Positions 1-11,460 of a stretch of DNA of 64,000 bases are shown here, piece by piece. The position numbers were made by a program, and so were the translations under genes. The notes under the pieces were generated by a model. That model did no database searches. It saw only the letters and a list, made by a program, of their open reading frames with translations, and was not told where the DNA came from. Location: NCBI RefSeq assembly GCF_002099425.1, contig NW_018344024.1, positions 3,587,001 through 3,651,000 of the forward strand, given 5' to 3'. Each line of letters starts with the position of its first letter. Position 1 is the first letter of the stretch. The DNA comes from Phascolarctos cinereus. Taxonomy: Eukaryota; Chordata; Mammalia; Diprotodontia; Phascolarctidae.

Positions 1-224
1 TATATATATACTTAAATGTAGGCATGTATATTTGTATATCTATCTATCTATCGAATCTTTGAAAGTATGTTCTAAGGCACAGAAAGGCTGAGATCTGTAT
101 TAGTAGTGGAGAGTAACCATACTCTTAAAATCATGTAGCCTTAAAGTTTTAAATATTTATCGATACAAACATAGGTAAATGTACCTATCTATTATTTATG
201 CATTATATCATACATAACATAAAC
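1..224. repeat. AT-rich sequence with short (TA)n and (TCTA)n tracts
   Basis: A run of TA dinucleotides opens the window and a short TCTA tetranucleotide tract lies near 39-52. The rest is AT-rich and I recognise no coding or repeat family. Confidence 0.5.
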
Positions 225-340
225 TTATGGGGTTGCTATGAGGTACAAATGAGATCATTTACACAAATGCTTTGCAAAATTTAAAATACTAGATAAATGT
301 CAATTATGATCATAGACATTATCATTATTACTAAGCATTC
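225..340 (+). repeat. MIR-type SINE tail fragment
   Basis: The stretch reads as the MIR/Ther-1 3' part: a 'GGTTGCTATGAGG' start, then 'AATGAGATCATTTACACAAATGCTTTGCAAA', split here as an AATGAGAT block and a TGCTTTGCAAA block, then 'TAAATGTCAATTATGATCA'. This order (bulge, AAATGAGAT, GCTTTGCAAA, ATAAATG) is typical of the family. The 5' head is missing. Confidence 0.5.
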
Positions 341-3085
341 TACTTCTTGACAAATGTTCTAAATGGAAAATAGTAGGATGACTATTCAAGCCATGTATAC
401 CATTCAAAGTGTGATATGTAAGTAATGTAAATGAAAAACAATTCAATAATATTCAACACCTGAAAGTACTCTCATAGATGTAAACATGTTTCTTGTATGT
501 GTGTGCACATATACATTAGATAGATAGGGTGATAAATAGTAGTGTTTGATGATTACTATAGAGAAAGTAATAGATACATAGAGATATAGATAACTAACAT
601 AAAAACACACAGATGCATATGTGATTGCATTTTCTAACCTTTGAAACACCCCTGAATAATTATTTAAGAATCAAAAAGGAAGGATATTTTTTCCTAGTTG
701 TTTTACCCATTCAAAATTGTCAAGTTAGGTCTTCATTTTAATTAGAAAAATAATGCAGTTAGGTTTTCAAATACTGTATACCAATTTTCAAATTTTCATA
801 GCAGAGTTGTAAATCCCTGAAAAATAAGGGTTACAGCAGTGGTACTGAGACAACCTTAATTATAAGATTGTAAAATTGATGCTATAATAGCTAAATACTA
901 GATTGTATTTCAAATGAAGTAGCAATAAAGTTGTAAACTGTGAAGTAGAAGTTGTGGTAGGAGATATGTGCTCCATGAAGCATTGTAACTCATGCCTGGA
1001 ACATCATAAGAAGTGATAATTTGCAGACCCATTAGGATTCTGATTTGTAGAACTTCAGATAAACTGTATTGGTAGAGTATTTATTTCTAATATTAACCAT
1101 TGAATAGCAGAGATTCTAAAGAAGCCAAAAAGATGGAGATACTTTTTTTTTCCTTCTACTTGAGCTAGGCCCATGTACATTTTCAAAAGAGTGAAGTGTT
1201 CTCTCTTTCATTTAGGTACTTCAGTTAGCTTTGTGTAGAGTTCAATAAGTAGCACCATGGTGTTAGTAACACTTACTTTTCCTGGTTCAGATCATCCCAC
1301 AAGCCTTTTTTCTTTTCTGAAGTGAGAATGTTCAAAGAATACCAAGCAGTGTTCTTAAATGACATCAATCTCAAAAGGAAAAAAATGAAAAAAGCAAACT
1401 ATTTCCTCCTTTTGAATATTTTTAAACCTTCCCTTGTAGTAGTAAGAGCCCTTCTAAAAGCTGACCATTTGTTTTCCCAAGGATGCACCCATAAGTGTTT
1501 CATATCAACAATTCTGTACATTCATTGATGTGAGCAAGTACATAGATCATAGGAATTTAGAACATGAAGACCTGAAAAGGACCTGAAAAAGATACTAAAA
1601 TATGTTTTTTAAGGTATTTAACAATAGCATTTTCATGAAAGATTTAGGAAGAGTATGTGAATTATTTCTGGATACGTAGCCTGCCCTGGACACCATTTAG
1701 GGCATGAGAGAGATGATAAGTCTAACATCTGTCAGACTTTTTAGATCTAGAATGTCTTCTTCTGGCCAAAAGAGAATGATGGGGAAGGGTAGAAACCTGA
1801 CCAAGGCCAAAGCCAATGTCTCTCTTTCTCCCCCATCCATGTTGTTTCTTCTCAGGAGGAATATCTCCATGTTCACCCCAATTTCTCAAATTTCCCTGCT
1901 TCAGATAACTTCATGCTTTTAGGGATGATCCAAGGGGCATGACAAAATCCCCCACCCAATAGAAGCATTCCTCTTGGTTGGCATATTTCACTTTATCAAC
2001 CAGCTTTTCAAGGACTCTTTACACTTACTATAGGAACTATGATTGATTTGAGCTATGTTCTCACCTTCATAAAATATCAAGGATAAAATGAATGTAGTGA
2101 TTTCAGTTCCACCCTTACACTCTTTCTCCAGTTATAATAACTGATGAAGGAGGAGGATATCTTAATTTCCACTCTGTAAATGCATATTAAAAGAAAAAAA
2201 AACAAAGAAATGTGGTTATATAAATCACATTTTTATCAAGCTAAAGGTGCTCAATGTTCACTTCTAGTCACATCTGCTGTAACTGTCATTTTAAGTGTTT
2301 AAGGGGGAAGTCTCCTCTTTAGACTTCAACCTTAGACTACATAGCCTTTCCAAAGACATTTCACTCTTCTTTGGTGGCAACATATTAAAATCATAATGCT
2401 CTCAACTAGCAATTTCCTGTGACTCCACATCCAGTGTTCTTTCCACGGTATCATGCTGCCCTTGTATATGGTACACAGATACAGAATATAGAACATCATC
2501 TGCTTTATGATGGTGTGAAAAATCTCAGGTTAAGACATAATGGGGGCAGATGTTTACGTGTAGTTGAAGGGATCACCATACAGTTACAGAACTCAGGAGT
2601 AATAATTTTGAGTAGAGCAAGAAGGGAGAGAGGGTCTGGGAATGTCACTATAACTTGGGATGTAGGTAGGGGGATTCTTGAGAAAGGGTAGTAGGAGAAG
2701 AAAGTCATTATGGAGAATGGACAGAGAAAAAGGAAGTGTAAGGAGGCATCATTGACTAAATTTTCAATTTGACCTCAATAACCATTCTCCAGTTGGCAAA
2801 AAGAAAAAGGATATTTAAATACCTTTTGATTATCTATAACTAATTTATTGGTAATGACTAAATGCTTCAACAATCACCTTAGGTGAATGATCCCACTCTC
2901 AAACAATAGACAATCCTTCTGAACATTCATAATGATTTGTGTGACCTTTGGGAAGATTATGACTCCTTTTCTTGAATTGTTATTTTTTTAATATCTGAAT
3001 ACAGTTGCTAAAATGATTGCCATACAAAGGGCATTTAGTTACTAGGACCCCAAGAATTACCCCTTGAGCTTAGCTATAAGCTATT
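341..3085. other. Unannotated AT-rich interval
   Basis: I see no gene, exon pair, RNA gene or clear repeat here. Open frames are short (up to 90 codons at 2419-2691) and resemble no family I know. The interval probably holds single-copy DNA and repeats too worn to recognise by eye. Confidence 0.5.
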
Positions 3086-3285
3086 GTATATTCAGAGATA
3101 AATGAAGTTGGAGGTCATTTAGACTTAAACTTGCTTTCTAAATATAAGGAAATTGAGGCCCAGAAAGGCTTGTGATTTGTCCATGGTCACACAAGAAGTC
3201 TGTAGCTGAGGTGGAATTTGACCTGCATCCTTTAATTCCATATTGGCCTTTTACACTATATCACAATGTCTCTCAGTTTTGAATT
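3086..3285 (+). repeat. MIR-family CORE-SINE
   Basis: Worn MIR-like core in sense: 'AAATTGAGGCCCAGAAAGG', then 'CATGGTCACACAAGAAGT', then 'TAGCTGAGGTGGAATTTGA', ending near 'CACAATGTCTCT'. These correspond to the MIR blocks GAAACTGAGGCCCAGAGAGG, AAGGTCACACAGC and AGCTGGGATTYGAACC. Confidence 0.6.
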
Positions 3286-4208
3286 AGGCAAAATTATAAG
3301 TTTTACCTTTCTCTATCTCTAATTGCATTTCTGACTCTTTTTGGACATGGTAACCTTATAACCTAATATTTCTCTTTAACACAAACTTGTCCCTATTTAC
3401 TTCAGAGATTTTTTTCTAAGTAGCTTGTATCATTATATTAAGAATATATTTATGTTCTTAGAAGAAAAGTGTTCCATAGCTGAGCATCATAATAGCTTAC
3501 ATGTAATATTCTTTTTATTAGTGGATTTTTTTTAATATCTAGGAAACATGATTAAAAATTAAAAAAAAACAATAAAATCATGAACCTAGTCAGTAGCTTA
3601 CAAAAAATTACCACATGCTTTAAACTTATTTAGAATTCATTGAACTAGAAAATGAGAAAAATGGGAAAAGCAACCCACACAGAACTCAAATAAAGCAGAT
3701 AATTAAAATATTCAAAAACATGGCAAAGCCTGATATAAGGAAAATGGTAGTGACTTTCACAGCTCTGTCTTCTGACAGCTTAAGTATAGCTTTAAGAAAG
3801 CTGTATACCAATATGCACAGGAAGTCAGCAGCCTTTGCTGGATATAGTATTCCATTTGTTTCTTTCGTTGGCATAAATCAACCCCCAAACAAACCATTCA
3901 AACTCAATGCATATTAACATGGATAAAATTATTCCAAAAGGTATTAATTTGCTCCATAAGTTGGGGGTAATTTTATATTAATTAGGGCACAATATGAATA
4001 ATTTGGGATATAAGTCCACCAATTCTGTGGTTAAATTGTGTCTAAATGAAAAAGTTATTGGTTTATGATATCATCTGATCAACAACTGATTTGATTTATA
4101 GTTCTAATGTGGCTGGGGCACACATTCATTTTCACTTTAATATTATTAGATTTTTATTTTTAAGAAGAACTTCCAGGTAGAAAATTAGTCATTAAAAGTA
4201 TAATTGCA
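3286..4208. other. Unannotated AT-rich interval
   Basis: No recognisable gene or repeat. Overlapping 62-65 codon frames lie on both strands around 3686-3917, but codon use and length are as expected by chance. Confidence 0.5.
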
Positions 4209-4221
4209 GGATTTCTTGGAG

Positions 4222-4233
4222 TCAAGATGATGG
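4222..4233 (+). promoter_or_regulatory. YY1-like site at the L1-A 5' end
   Basis: 'TCAAGATGATGG' sits about 12 bp from the 5' end of the element. Mammalian L1 5' UTRs commonly open with a CAAGATGGC YY1 site that fixes the transcription start. This copy is degenerate, so activity is doubtful. Confidence 0.4.
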
Positions 4234-4891
4234 AGTAAGCAATAGATTGCTGTCACTCTCCCATTCTCATTCCTGAATACCCATAAAACTGCCCCCCAGA
4301 ACAGATCCATGAATAGCAGAGCCAACAGAAAGATGGGTTGAGCAATCTTTGGTCAATTAGAGGCTAAGCAAAAAAAAGGTCCTTATCACCGAGGTAAAAA
4401 GGGAGTGCCATCCAGAACAGGAGGCATGCCAGCAAGTCTGTATCAGGCTCCACCTCAGTGAACCAGTGGAAGATCCTGAGCCCTAGAGCAGTGGAGCAGG
4501 CAAATGCCAACACCAGGACCACTCCCTCCATATGCCTTAGCATAACTGGGGGAATCAGCAGACTCCAGCTTGGAGAATCAACATGTGCACCAGCACAACC
4601 CCAGGCAGGCAGGTGTCTTCCAGCAGTGGTCCTCACTTTCTTCAGTGTAGCCTGGGGAAATGCAGAAAAACCTCACCTGGCTTAGCACACACCAGACACC
4701 ACCAGTAGGACCCCAACTCAACAAAATGTAAGCTGCCATATCCCAACAGCCTCTAGTACCCAGCACCTGAGGCCCCAGGGCACAAAGCAAGTGACTAAAC
4801 CCATGGCCTCCATAACAAAAACCTTGGGAAAGTGCCCTCTGTGCTCCAACAGGAGAGTTCAACTTTAAAAACCAGGAAACAGGCAAATATC

Positions 4892-5875
4892 ATGAGCAAA
4901 AAGCAAAAATGAACACTGACCATGGGGACGGGGAAGATCAAAATACAAACCCAGAAGAGGACAACACTGTCAATATACCTACATCAGAAACCCTAAAGGG
5001 GAATATGAATTGGTCTCAAGCCCAAAATGTCTTCTTGGAAGAGGTCAAGAAGGATCTTAAAAGTCAAGTAAGAGAGACAGAAGAAAAATTGGGAAAATAA
5101 ATGAGAGGTATGCAAGAGAGCCAATAGCTTGGAAGAGGAAGGACAAAAATTGAAGAAAAGAACTCTTTAAAAAGTAAAGTTGGACAAATGGAAAAGGAGG
5201 TACAAAAGCTAACTGAAGAAAACAATTTCTTAAAAATTAGAATTGGGCAAGTGCAAGCTAATGACTCTATAATACATCAAGAATCGATCAAACAAAATCA
5301 AAAGAATGAAAAAAATAGAAGAAAATGTAAAATACCTCATTGGACAAACAACTGAGCTGGAAAATAGATCCAGGAGAGATAATTAAAGTATTACTGGACT
5401 ACCTGAAAGCCATGATCAAAAAAGAGCCTGGACAGCATCTTTCAAGAAATTATCAAGGAAAACTGCCCTGATATCCTAGAATCAGATAGCAAAATAGTCA
5501 TTGAAAGAATCCACCAATCACCTCCTCAAAGAGATCCCAAAATTAAAACTCCAAGGAATATCGTAGTCAAATGTTAGAATTATCACCTCAAGGAGAAAAT
5601 ATTGCAAGCAGCCAGAAAGAAACAATTTAAATATCATGGAACAACAGTCAGGATTGAGCAGAGGGCCTGGAATACGATATTCCAGGAGGTAAAGAAGCTT
5701 GAATTGCAACAAAAAATCAATTATCCAGCAAAACTGAATATAATCTTTCAGGGGAAAAGATGGCTATTCAATGAAATAGGGGACTTTCAATCATTCCTAA
5801 TTTAAAAAAAAACCAAACAGAACTGAACAGAAAATTTAGTCTTCAAACACAACACTCAAGAGAAGCATAAAAAAA
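4892..5875 (+). pseudogene. L1-A ORF1 (ORF1p) pseudogene
   Basis: Remains of the L1 ORF1 RNA-binding, trimer-forming protein. The start ATGAGCAAAAAGC matches the other copies here, but a stop follows within seven codons. Readable pieces are an acidic N-terminus (4909-5100), a heptad-rich coiled coil (about 5050-5290), the RRM entry resembling SRRDN..ITGLPESHD near 5370-5420, and the C-terminal domain (5602-5805, 'KQFKYHGTTVRIEQRAWN'). Several stops and frame changes break it. It cannot make protein. Confidence 0.8.
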
Positions 5876-6480
5876 GTAAAAAGGAAAGAAAAAACTGATG
5901 TTATTCAATAAGGATAAACTGTTTACATCCTTACATGGGAAGATGATACTTGAGAACTGTATCTTTATTATGTAATTTAGAAGGGGTAAACATAGACAGA
6001 AGGTATAGGTATAAGTTGACTTTGATATGATAATAAAACATAATTAATTAAGGGTGAAAAGAAAAGGATTGCACTGGGAGAAGAGGAAAGGAGGAGGCAG
6101 AAAAGAATAAATTACATCACAGGAAAAGGTGCAAAGACCTACTACAGTAGAGGAAAAGAAAGGAGAGAGGCAAGCATTTTTTGAACATTATTGTGATCAA
6201 ATTTGGCTCAAAGAGGGAATAAAATACACACTCAATTGAGTATATAAATCTATCTTATCATATAGGAAGTAGGAGTGGAAAAAGAAAAGAAAAAAGAAAG
6301 GGTCAATAGAAGGGAGGGCAAAAGGGAAGGAAGAAGTAATAGGGGAAAGGGGAAAGAAAAAAGAAAAATGGGGTTGATAGAAGGGAGGGCAGATTGGGGG
6401 AGTCAGTGGTTAGAAGCAAAATACTAGTGAGGAGGGAAAAAGAGAAAGGAGAGAGAAAAGCATAAATGGGCAAAATAGGA

Positions 6481-6951
6481 TGGAGAGAAAGACACAGATA
6501 GTAATCATAACTGTAAATGTGAATGGGATGAATTCTGCCATAAAACAGAAGTGGGTAGGACAGTGGATTAAAAACCATAATCTTACAATAATTCTGATCT
6601 TAGACAAAGCAAAAACAAAAACAGATCAAATTAAAAGAGACAAGGAAGGAAACCACATCCTGTTAAAAAGTTACCATATACAATGAAGTAATATCAATAC
6701 TAAACATATATGGACAAGTGGTACAGCAAGAGATAGAAAGAGAAATTCCATTTAAATTAAATGTGGACAATATGAAATATTTGGGAGTCTATCTGCCAAG
6801 ACAAACCCAGGAATTATATGAGCACAATTACAAAACACTTTTCACACAAATAAAGTCAGATCTAAATAATTGGAAAATTATCAGTTGTTCATGGGTAGGC
6901 CAAGCTAATATAATAAAAATAATAATTCTACCTAAATTAACTTACTCATGC
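6481..6951 (+). pseudogene. L1-A ORF2 pseudogene with internal deletion
   Basis: The ATG at 6480 opens 'MERKTQIVIITVNVNGMN', the N-terminus of the L1 APE-like endonuclease with its conserved Asn. About 65 codons later the sequence jumps near 6705 to late reverse transcriptase: 'MKYLGVYLPRQTQELYEHN' then 'SWVGQANIIKIIILPKLTY'. Comparable blocks in human ORF2p lie several hundred residues downstream of the endonuclease, so the rest of the endonuclease and the catalytic RT palm are gone. It ends at the A-tract. Confidence 0.85.
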
Positions 6952-6993
6952 AAAAAAAAAAAAAACAAGTCAGACCACACAATCTTTCTTTGT

Positions 6994-8030
6994 TGACAAA
7001 GAGGATCAAAACATACAACCAGAAGAAGACAACAAAGTCAAAGCTCCTACATCTAAAGCCTTCAGGAAAAATGGGAATCAGTCTTAGGCCATGGAAGAGC
7101 TCAAAAAGGATTTTGAGAAGCCAGTAGGAAAAGCAGAGGAAAAACTGGGAAGAGAAATAACAGTGATGCAAGAAAATCATGAAAACTTAGTCAAAAGCTT
7201 GCTAAAGGAGACACAAAAAAATACTGAAGAAAATAACACCTTAAAAAACAGCCTAACCCAAATGGCAAAAGAGGTCCAAAAAGCCAATAAGGAGAAAAAT
7301 GCCCTAAAAAGAAAAATTGGCCAAATGGAAAAGGAAGTCCAAAAGATTCCTGAAGAAAATACTTCCTTAAAAATTAGAATAGAGCAATTGGAAGCTGGTG
7401 ACTTTATGAGAAATGAAGACACTGTAAAATAAATCCAAAAGAATGAAAAATTAGAAAACAATGTGAAATATCTCATGGGAAAAACAACTGACCTGGAAAA
7501 TAGATCCAGGAGAGAGAATTTAAAAATTATTGGACTATCTCAAAGCCATGATCAAAAAAGAGCCTAGATGTCATCTTTCAAGATATTATCAAGGAAAACT
7601 GCCCTGATATAGCAGAACCAGAGGGCAAAATAGAAATTGAAAGAATCCACAGATCTCCTCCTGAAAGAGATCCCCAAAGGAAAACTCCTAGGAATATTGT
7701 AGCCAAATTCCAGAGTTCCCAGGTCAAGGAGAAAATATTACAAGCTGCCAGAAAGAAACAATTTAAGTACTGTGGAAACACAATCAGGATAAAACAAGAT
7801 TTGGCAGCTTCTACATTAAAGGACCCCAGGGCATGGAATATAATATTCCAGAGGGCAAAGGAGATAGGATTACAACCAAGAATCACTTAACAAGCAAAAC
7901 TGAGTATAATCCTTTAGGGGAAAAAATGGTCATTCAGTGAAATAGAGGACTTTCAAGCATTCCTGATGAAAAGACCAGAGCTTAATAGAAAATTTGACTT
8001 TCAAATACAAGACTCAAGAGAATCATGAAG
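6994..8030 (+). pseudogene. L1-B ORF1 pseudogene
   Basis: ORF1 remains, missing the first codons. The best frame (7091-7432, 113 codons) is a clear coiled coil with a 21-residue (three-heptad) repeat: LKNSLTQMAKEVQKANKEKNA, then LKRKIGQMEKEVQKIPEENTS, then LKIRIEQLE. Downstream, broken frames show the RRM entry 'RSRRENLKIIGL' (about 7502-7537) and the C-terminal domain to about 8000. Stops in several places make it non-coding. Confidence 0.75.
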
Positions 8031-8153
8031 AGATAAACAGGAAATAGAACTCATAAGGGACTTATTAGGGTTGAACTGTTTACATTCCTGCCTGGAAAGA
8101 TGATATTTGTAACTCATGAGATCTTTGTCAGTATTAGGGTAGTTGAAGGGAAA

Positions 8154-8268
<115 letters not shown>

Positions 8269-8868
8269 AAAGGGTGAGTTAAAGATGAAGGGGTGATATC
8301 TGAAGAATAAAATTAATGGGTGAGATTTTATTATACTGGGAGAAGGAGAAAGGAAGAGATAGAATGGGGTAAATTATCTCACATAAAACAGACAAGAAAA
8401 GGATTTTACGTTGCAGGGAAAAGGGGGAAGGTGAGTGGGAATGAGTGAATCTTATTGTCATTGGATTTGGCTTAAGGAAGGAAGAGCATACATACTCAAT
8501 TGAGTATGGAAAGCTATGTTACCCTACAGGAAAATTGGGGGTGGGGAAGGTGACAAGAGAGCAGGTGGATGATAGATGGGAGGGCAGATTGGGGGAGGGG
8601 ATAATCAGAAGCAAGCACTTCTGAGGAGGGACAGGGTCAAAGAGAGAATAGAATAAATGGGGGAGAGAGATAGGATGAAGGGAAATATAGTTAGTTTTTC
8701 ACAACATGACGACTATGGAAGTGTTTTGCATGACTACACATGTATAACCTATATCGAATTGCTTGACTTTTTAATGAGGGTGGGTGGGGAAGGAGGAAGG
8801 GAGAAAATTTTGAACCCAAAGTTTTAAAAACATATGTTAAAAATTGTTTTCACATGAAACTGGGAAAT

Positions 8869-9110
8869 AAGATACGTAGGCAATGGGGTATAGAAATCTA
8901 TCTTGACCTACAGGAAAATAAAAGGGGAAGGGGATAAGAGAGGATGGGAGATAGAGGGGAAGACAGATTAGGGGACGGGGTATTCAGAATGCATGCCATC
9001 TTGGGGTGAGGGGAGTGATGAGATGGGGAAAAAATTTGGAACTCAAAATTTTGTGGAGTTGAATGCTGAAAACCAAAAATAAATTAATTAACAACAATTG
9101 ACTCCCCATG
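8869..9110 (+). mobile_element. Second HAL1/L1-type 3' fragment
   Basis: From 'GGCAATGGGGTATAGAAATC' the L1 inter-ORF sequence starts again, runs to 'GATTAGGGGACGGGGTATTC', then meets 3' UTR sequence ('TTTGGAACTCAAAATTTTG', 'GAATGCTGAAAACC') and an AATAAATTAATTAA end. ORF2 is absent here too, with a join different from that of L1-B. Confidence 0.6.
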
Positions 9111-9163
9111 TCCCCCACTGAAAAAAAAAAAGAAAAGAAGAAATTGAATGCTATACCAAAAAA

Positions 9164-9660
9164 AAAAAACCTGTACATATCCTTTGTCCCAGCAATACCA
9201 CTTCTAGGGTTGTATCCCAAAGAGATCATAAAAATGGGAAAATGACACACCTGTACAAAAATATTTATTGCAGCTCTTTTTGTAGTGGCCAAGAATTGGA
9301 AATTGAGGGGATGCCCATCAATTGAGGAATGGCTAAACAAGTTGTGACATGAATATAATGGATTCCTACTGTGCCATAAGAAATGATGAACAGGTGGACT
9401 TCAGAAAAACCTGGAAAGACTTGTATGGACTGATGCTGAATGAAGTGAACAGAAACTGGAGAAAGTTGTACATAGTAGCAGCTACATTATATAATGACTA
9501 ATTTTGATAGACTTAGCTCTTTCTAGCAATGCAAGGATATAGGCAACTCCAAAAGACTCAGGATGGAAAATGCTATCCACATCCGAGAAAGAACTATGGA
9601 ATCTGAATGCAGATGAAAGCATATTATTTGCTCTGTTACAATCTGCTTTAAGTAGCGTAG
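9164..9660 (+). mobile_element. L1 3' fragment: end of ORF2 plus start of 3' UTR
   Basis: Broken frames read as the ORF2p C-terminus: 'PAIPLLGLYPKEIIKMGK', 'IFIAALFVVAKNWKLRGC', 'WLNKL', matching the same blocks of mammalian L1 ORF2p. The 3' UTR start follows ('ATGGAAAATGCTATCCACA', 'GAGAAAGAACTATGGA'). It is 5' truncated, preceded by an A-tract at 9121-9170, and ends without a tail. Confidence 0.75.
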
Positions 9661-10076
9661 CCTCAAAATTCACACTTGACATTTTGGTCCATTTAATTTA
9701 TTCTTTCAGTTGAAGGCATAAGCAATGAAGTCTCCATGTTTGAGGCATGGTAATCTTGGACCTCTAAATCTCAGGCCCAATTTTGCAACTAGTCCAGCAG
9801 TGAAGCCTTGAGAAGTCAGGGTCCCGGGATCCTACACAATGTCTTTGAATTTGGAACTTGGTAGAACTGTGCCATATAGGAGCTAAGCTAAATTCTGATT
9901 CTGATATGCCCTCCCCCTCTTCCATTATGTTAACAGCTGCTCCTAAGAGCACGGAAGTGATAAAATGTAACATACATGACTTCCTGGTGGTGGGAGCCAG
10001 TAAAACCACAGTTAAAAATATATGTGTGTATATTTATCAGTATACATACTTATGTATGTTTATGTATACACACATA
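9661..10076. other. Unannotated interval
   Basis: No gene or family recognised. GC is slightly higher around 9770-9930. A TATATG/ACATAC-rich patch lies at 10015-10076, just before the SINE. Confidence 0.4.
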
Positions 10077-10335
10077 TTGTTGTTTAGTTGTTCGGTCATG
10101 TCAAACTCTTCATGACGCAGTGGACCATAGCATGGCAAAGCTGTCCATGAGTTTTTCTTGGCAAAGGTACTGGAGTGGTTTGACATTTTCATTTTTCTCT
10201 AGTGGATCAAGGCAAACAGAGGTTATGTGACTTGCCCAGGAAAACATAGTTAGCAAGCATCTGCTCCTGGATTTGAACTCAGATCTTCCTGACTCCAAGC
10301 CCAGCACTCTATTCACTGAGCCACCAAGCTGACTC
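10077..10335 (-). mobile_element. RTE-tailed CORE-SINE (WSINE1-like), minus strand
   Basis: Reading the minus strand, a 'GCTTGGTGGCTCAGTGAATAG' type head (kept in pieces: GCTTGGTGGC, CTCAGTGAATAG) leads to 'TCAGGAAGATCTGAGTTCAA' and 'CACTCCAGTACCTTTGCC', then a tail with 'GGTCCACTGCGTCATGAAG' and 'AGTTTGACATGACCGAACAA'. That tail resembles the BovB/RTE 3' end, so an RTE LINE probably mobilised it. The TTGTTGT end is at 10077. Confidence 0.8.
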
Positions 10336-10367
10336 ATAAATAGGTAGATAGATAAGTAGTAGGTAGG

Positions 10368-10413
<46 letters not shown>
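10336..10413. repeat. (GATA)n microsatellite with GTAG variants
   Basis: Imperfect TAGG/TAGA units from 10340 become a clean GATA tract at about 10366-10413. It abuts the head end of the SINE. Confidence 0.95.
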
Positions 10414-10449
10414 CGTGTGTATACGCACACATATGTAAATATGTACATG

Positions 10450-11249
10450 CTTCTTCAAATTATTGAAATTAATTTTAAGTTTTATTAATAGAAAAAGAAT
10501 AATAAAATTGAAAACTATATATTCTATGGCAAACAGTTTTATCATCCCCAAAATTCCAACAGGTCTCACATTTATTGTTTCCCAGTATCAAATGCAATCC
10601 TAGTATCTGTGTGGTTTTCTGCAGCTCTGTGCTACCCTTTACTAGTAATTCCTTTCACTTGATCTTTCCAATGGTTTCTTCCTTCCACAGAGGGCATTCT
10701 TGTATCAAAATTATTCTTTCCAACCTTCCCCACTTCTACTATATTCAGCTCACTTCTCTGTCCCCAGAATACTCGTCTACCTTTCTAAATGGCATTCTTG
10801 GTTTGGGTCCACTGCCCCATTCTGTATATTGACAATGCTTCCTCTCTGTAAGTCGTTACTTCTCTTCTTCCATACTCCTACACTGTCAAACCAGGGACGG
10901 GCTGAATTTAAACTGTGCACATGATTTGCCTGGCTTGCAAAATGAAATCAATTTGAGAGACTATATTCAGTGATGACAAAACATGATGAGAAGATCCAAA
11001 TACAGGTTACATTAAAGTTAAAGGAAGAACACTGCTTTAAATTCTAGAGCCAGGCACTGCTGAATCCTACAAAAAGCTATTTTAGCATACTCAAAAATGA
11101 AATGCATAATTAAATTGAAAGTAAACATTTGGCAATGGGAGTAGATCTGTAATGGCAAAACTCAGCATTTGCCCTGAACCTAGATGACTAAATAAGAAAT
11201 TCTGCATACTTTCTAAATCATTCCTCAACATGAATCCCACAATCTAAGA
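10450..11249. other. Unannotated interval, pyrimidine-rich in part
   Basis: 10575-10880 is pyrimidine-rich with 74-85 codon frames that match nothing I know. It could be a worn LINE, but I cannot name one. Confidence 0.4.
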
Positions 11250-11460
11250 TTAAAGTAGGGATTCTTAAGTATTTGTCTCTTATGGACCCCTTTGGCAGTC
11301 TAGTGAAGCTTATGAGTGCCTTCTCAGAATAATCTTTTTAAATGGATAAAATGAAACATATAGGCTTGCAAAGAAAATCAATTTTATTGAAGTAAAGATA
11401 TAATTTTTTTCTCATCCAAGTCCATGGACACCCTGCACTAAGGTTATACTCCAAACTTTA
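11250..11460. mobile_element. Non-autonomous DNA-transposon-like relic
   Basis: A short AT-rich body ('CAGAATAATCTTTTTAAATG', 'ATCAATTTTATTGAAGTAAA') lies between 'GGGATTCTTAAG..TTATGGACCCC' on the left and 'TCCATGGACACCC..TAAGGTTATACTCC' on the right. These are imperfect inverted ends like the GGGTTCTTAACC / GGTTAAGAACCC termini of an old mammalian DNA-transposon family. I recall the pattern but not its name. Confidence 0.4.

Larger units (their letters stand above)
4209..6966 (+). mobile_element. L1-A: L1 LINE with 5' leader, internally deleted
   Basis: Marsupial-type L1 in sense. The 5' leader begins near 4211 with a 'CAAGATGATGGAG' start like the YY1-type start of mammalian L1s. ORF1 remains run from 4892 to about 5875. 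A purine-rich inter-ORF stretch follows (about 5880-6480). ORF2 starts at 6481 but jumps near 6705 from the endonuclease to late reverse transcriptase sequence, so most of ORF2 is missing. The copy stops inside ORF2 and runs into an A-tract at about 6952-6965, as if polyadenylated early. A second L1 begins about 28 bp later. The order and family are seen directly; the early polyadenylation is inferred. Confidence 0.85.

Noticed and set aside
4578-4886. 102-codon minus-strand frame with Trp and Cys-rich sequence
   Set aside because: It is the antisense of the L1-A 5' leader, which is GC-richer than its surroundings and so has fewer stops.
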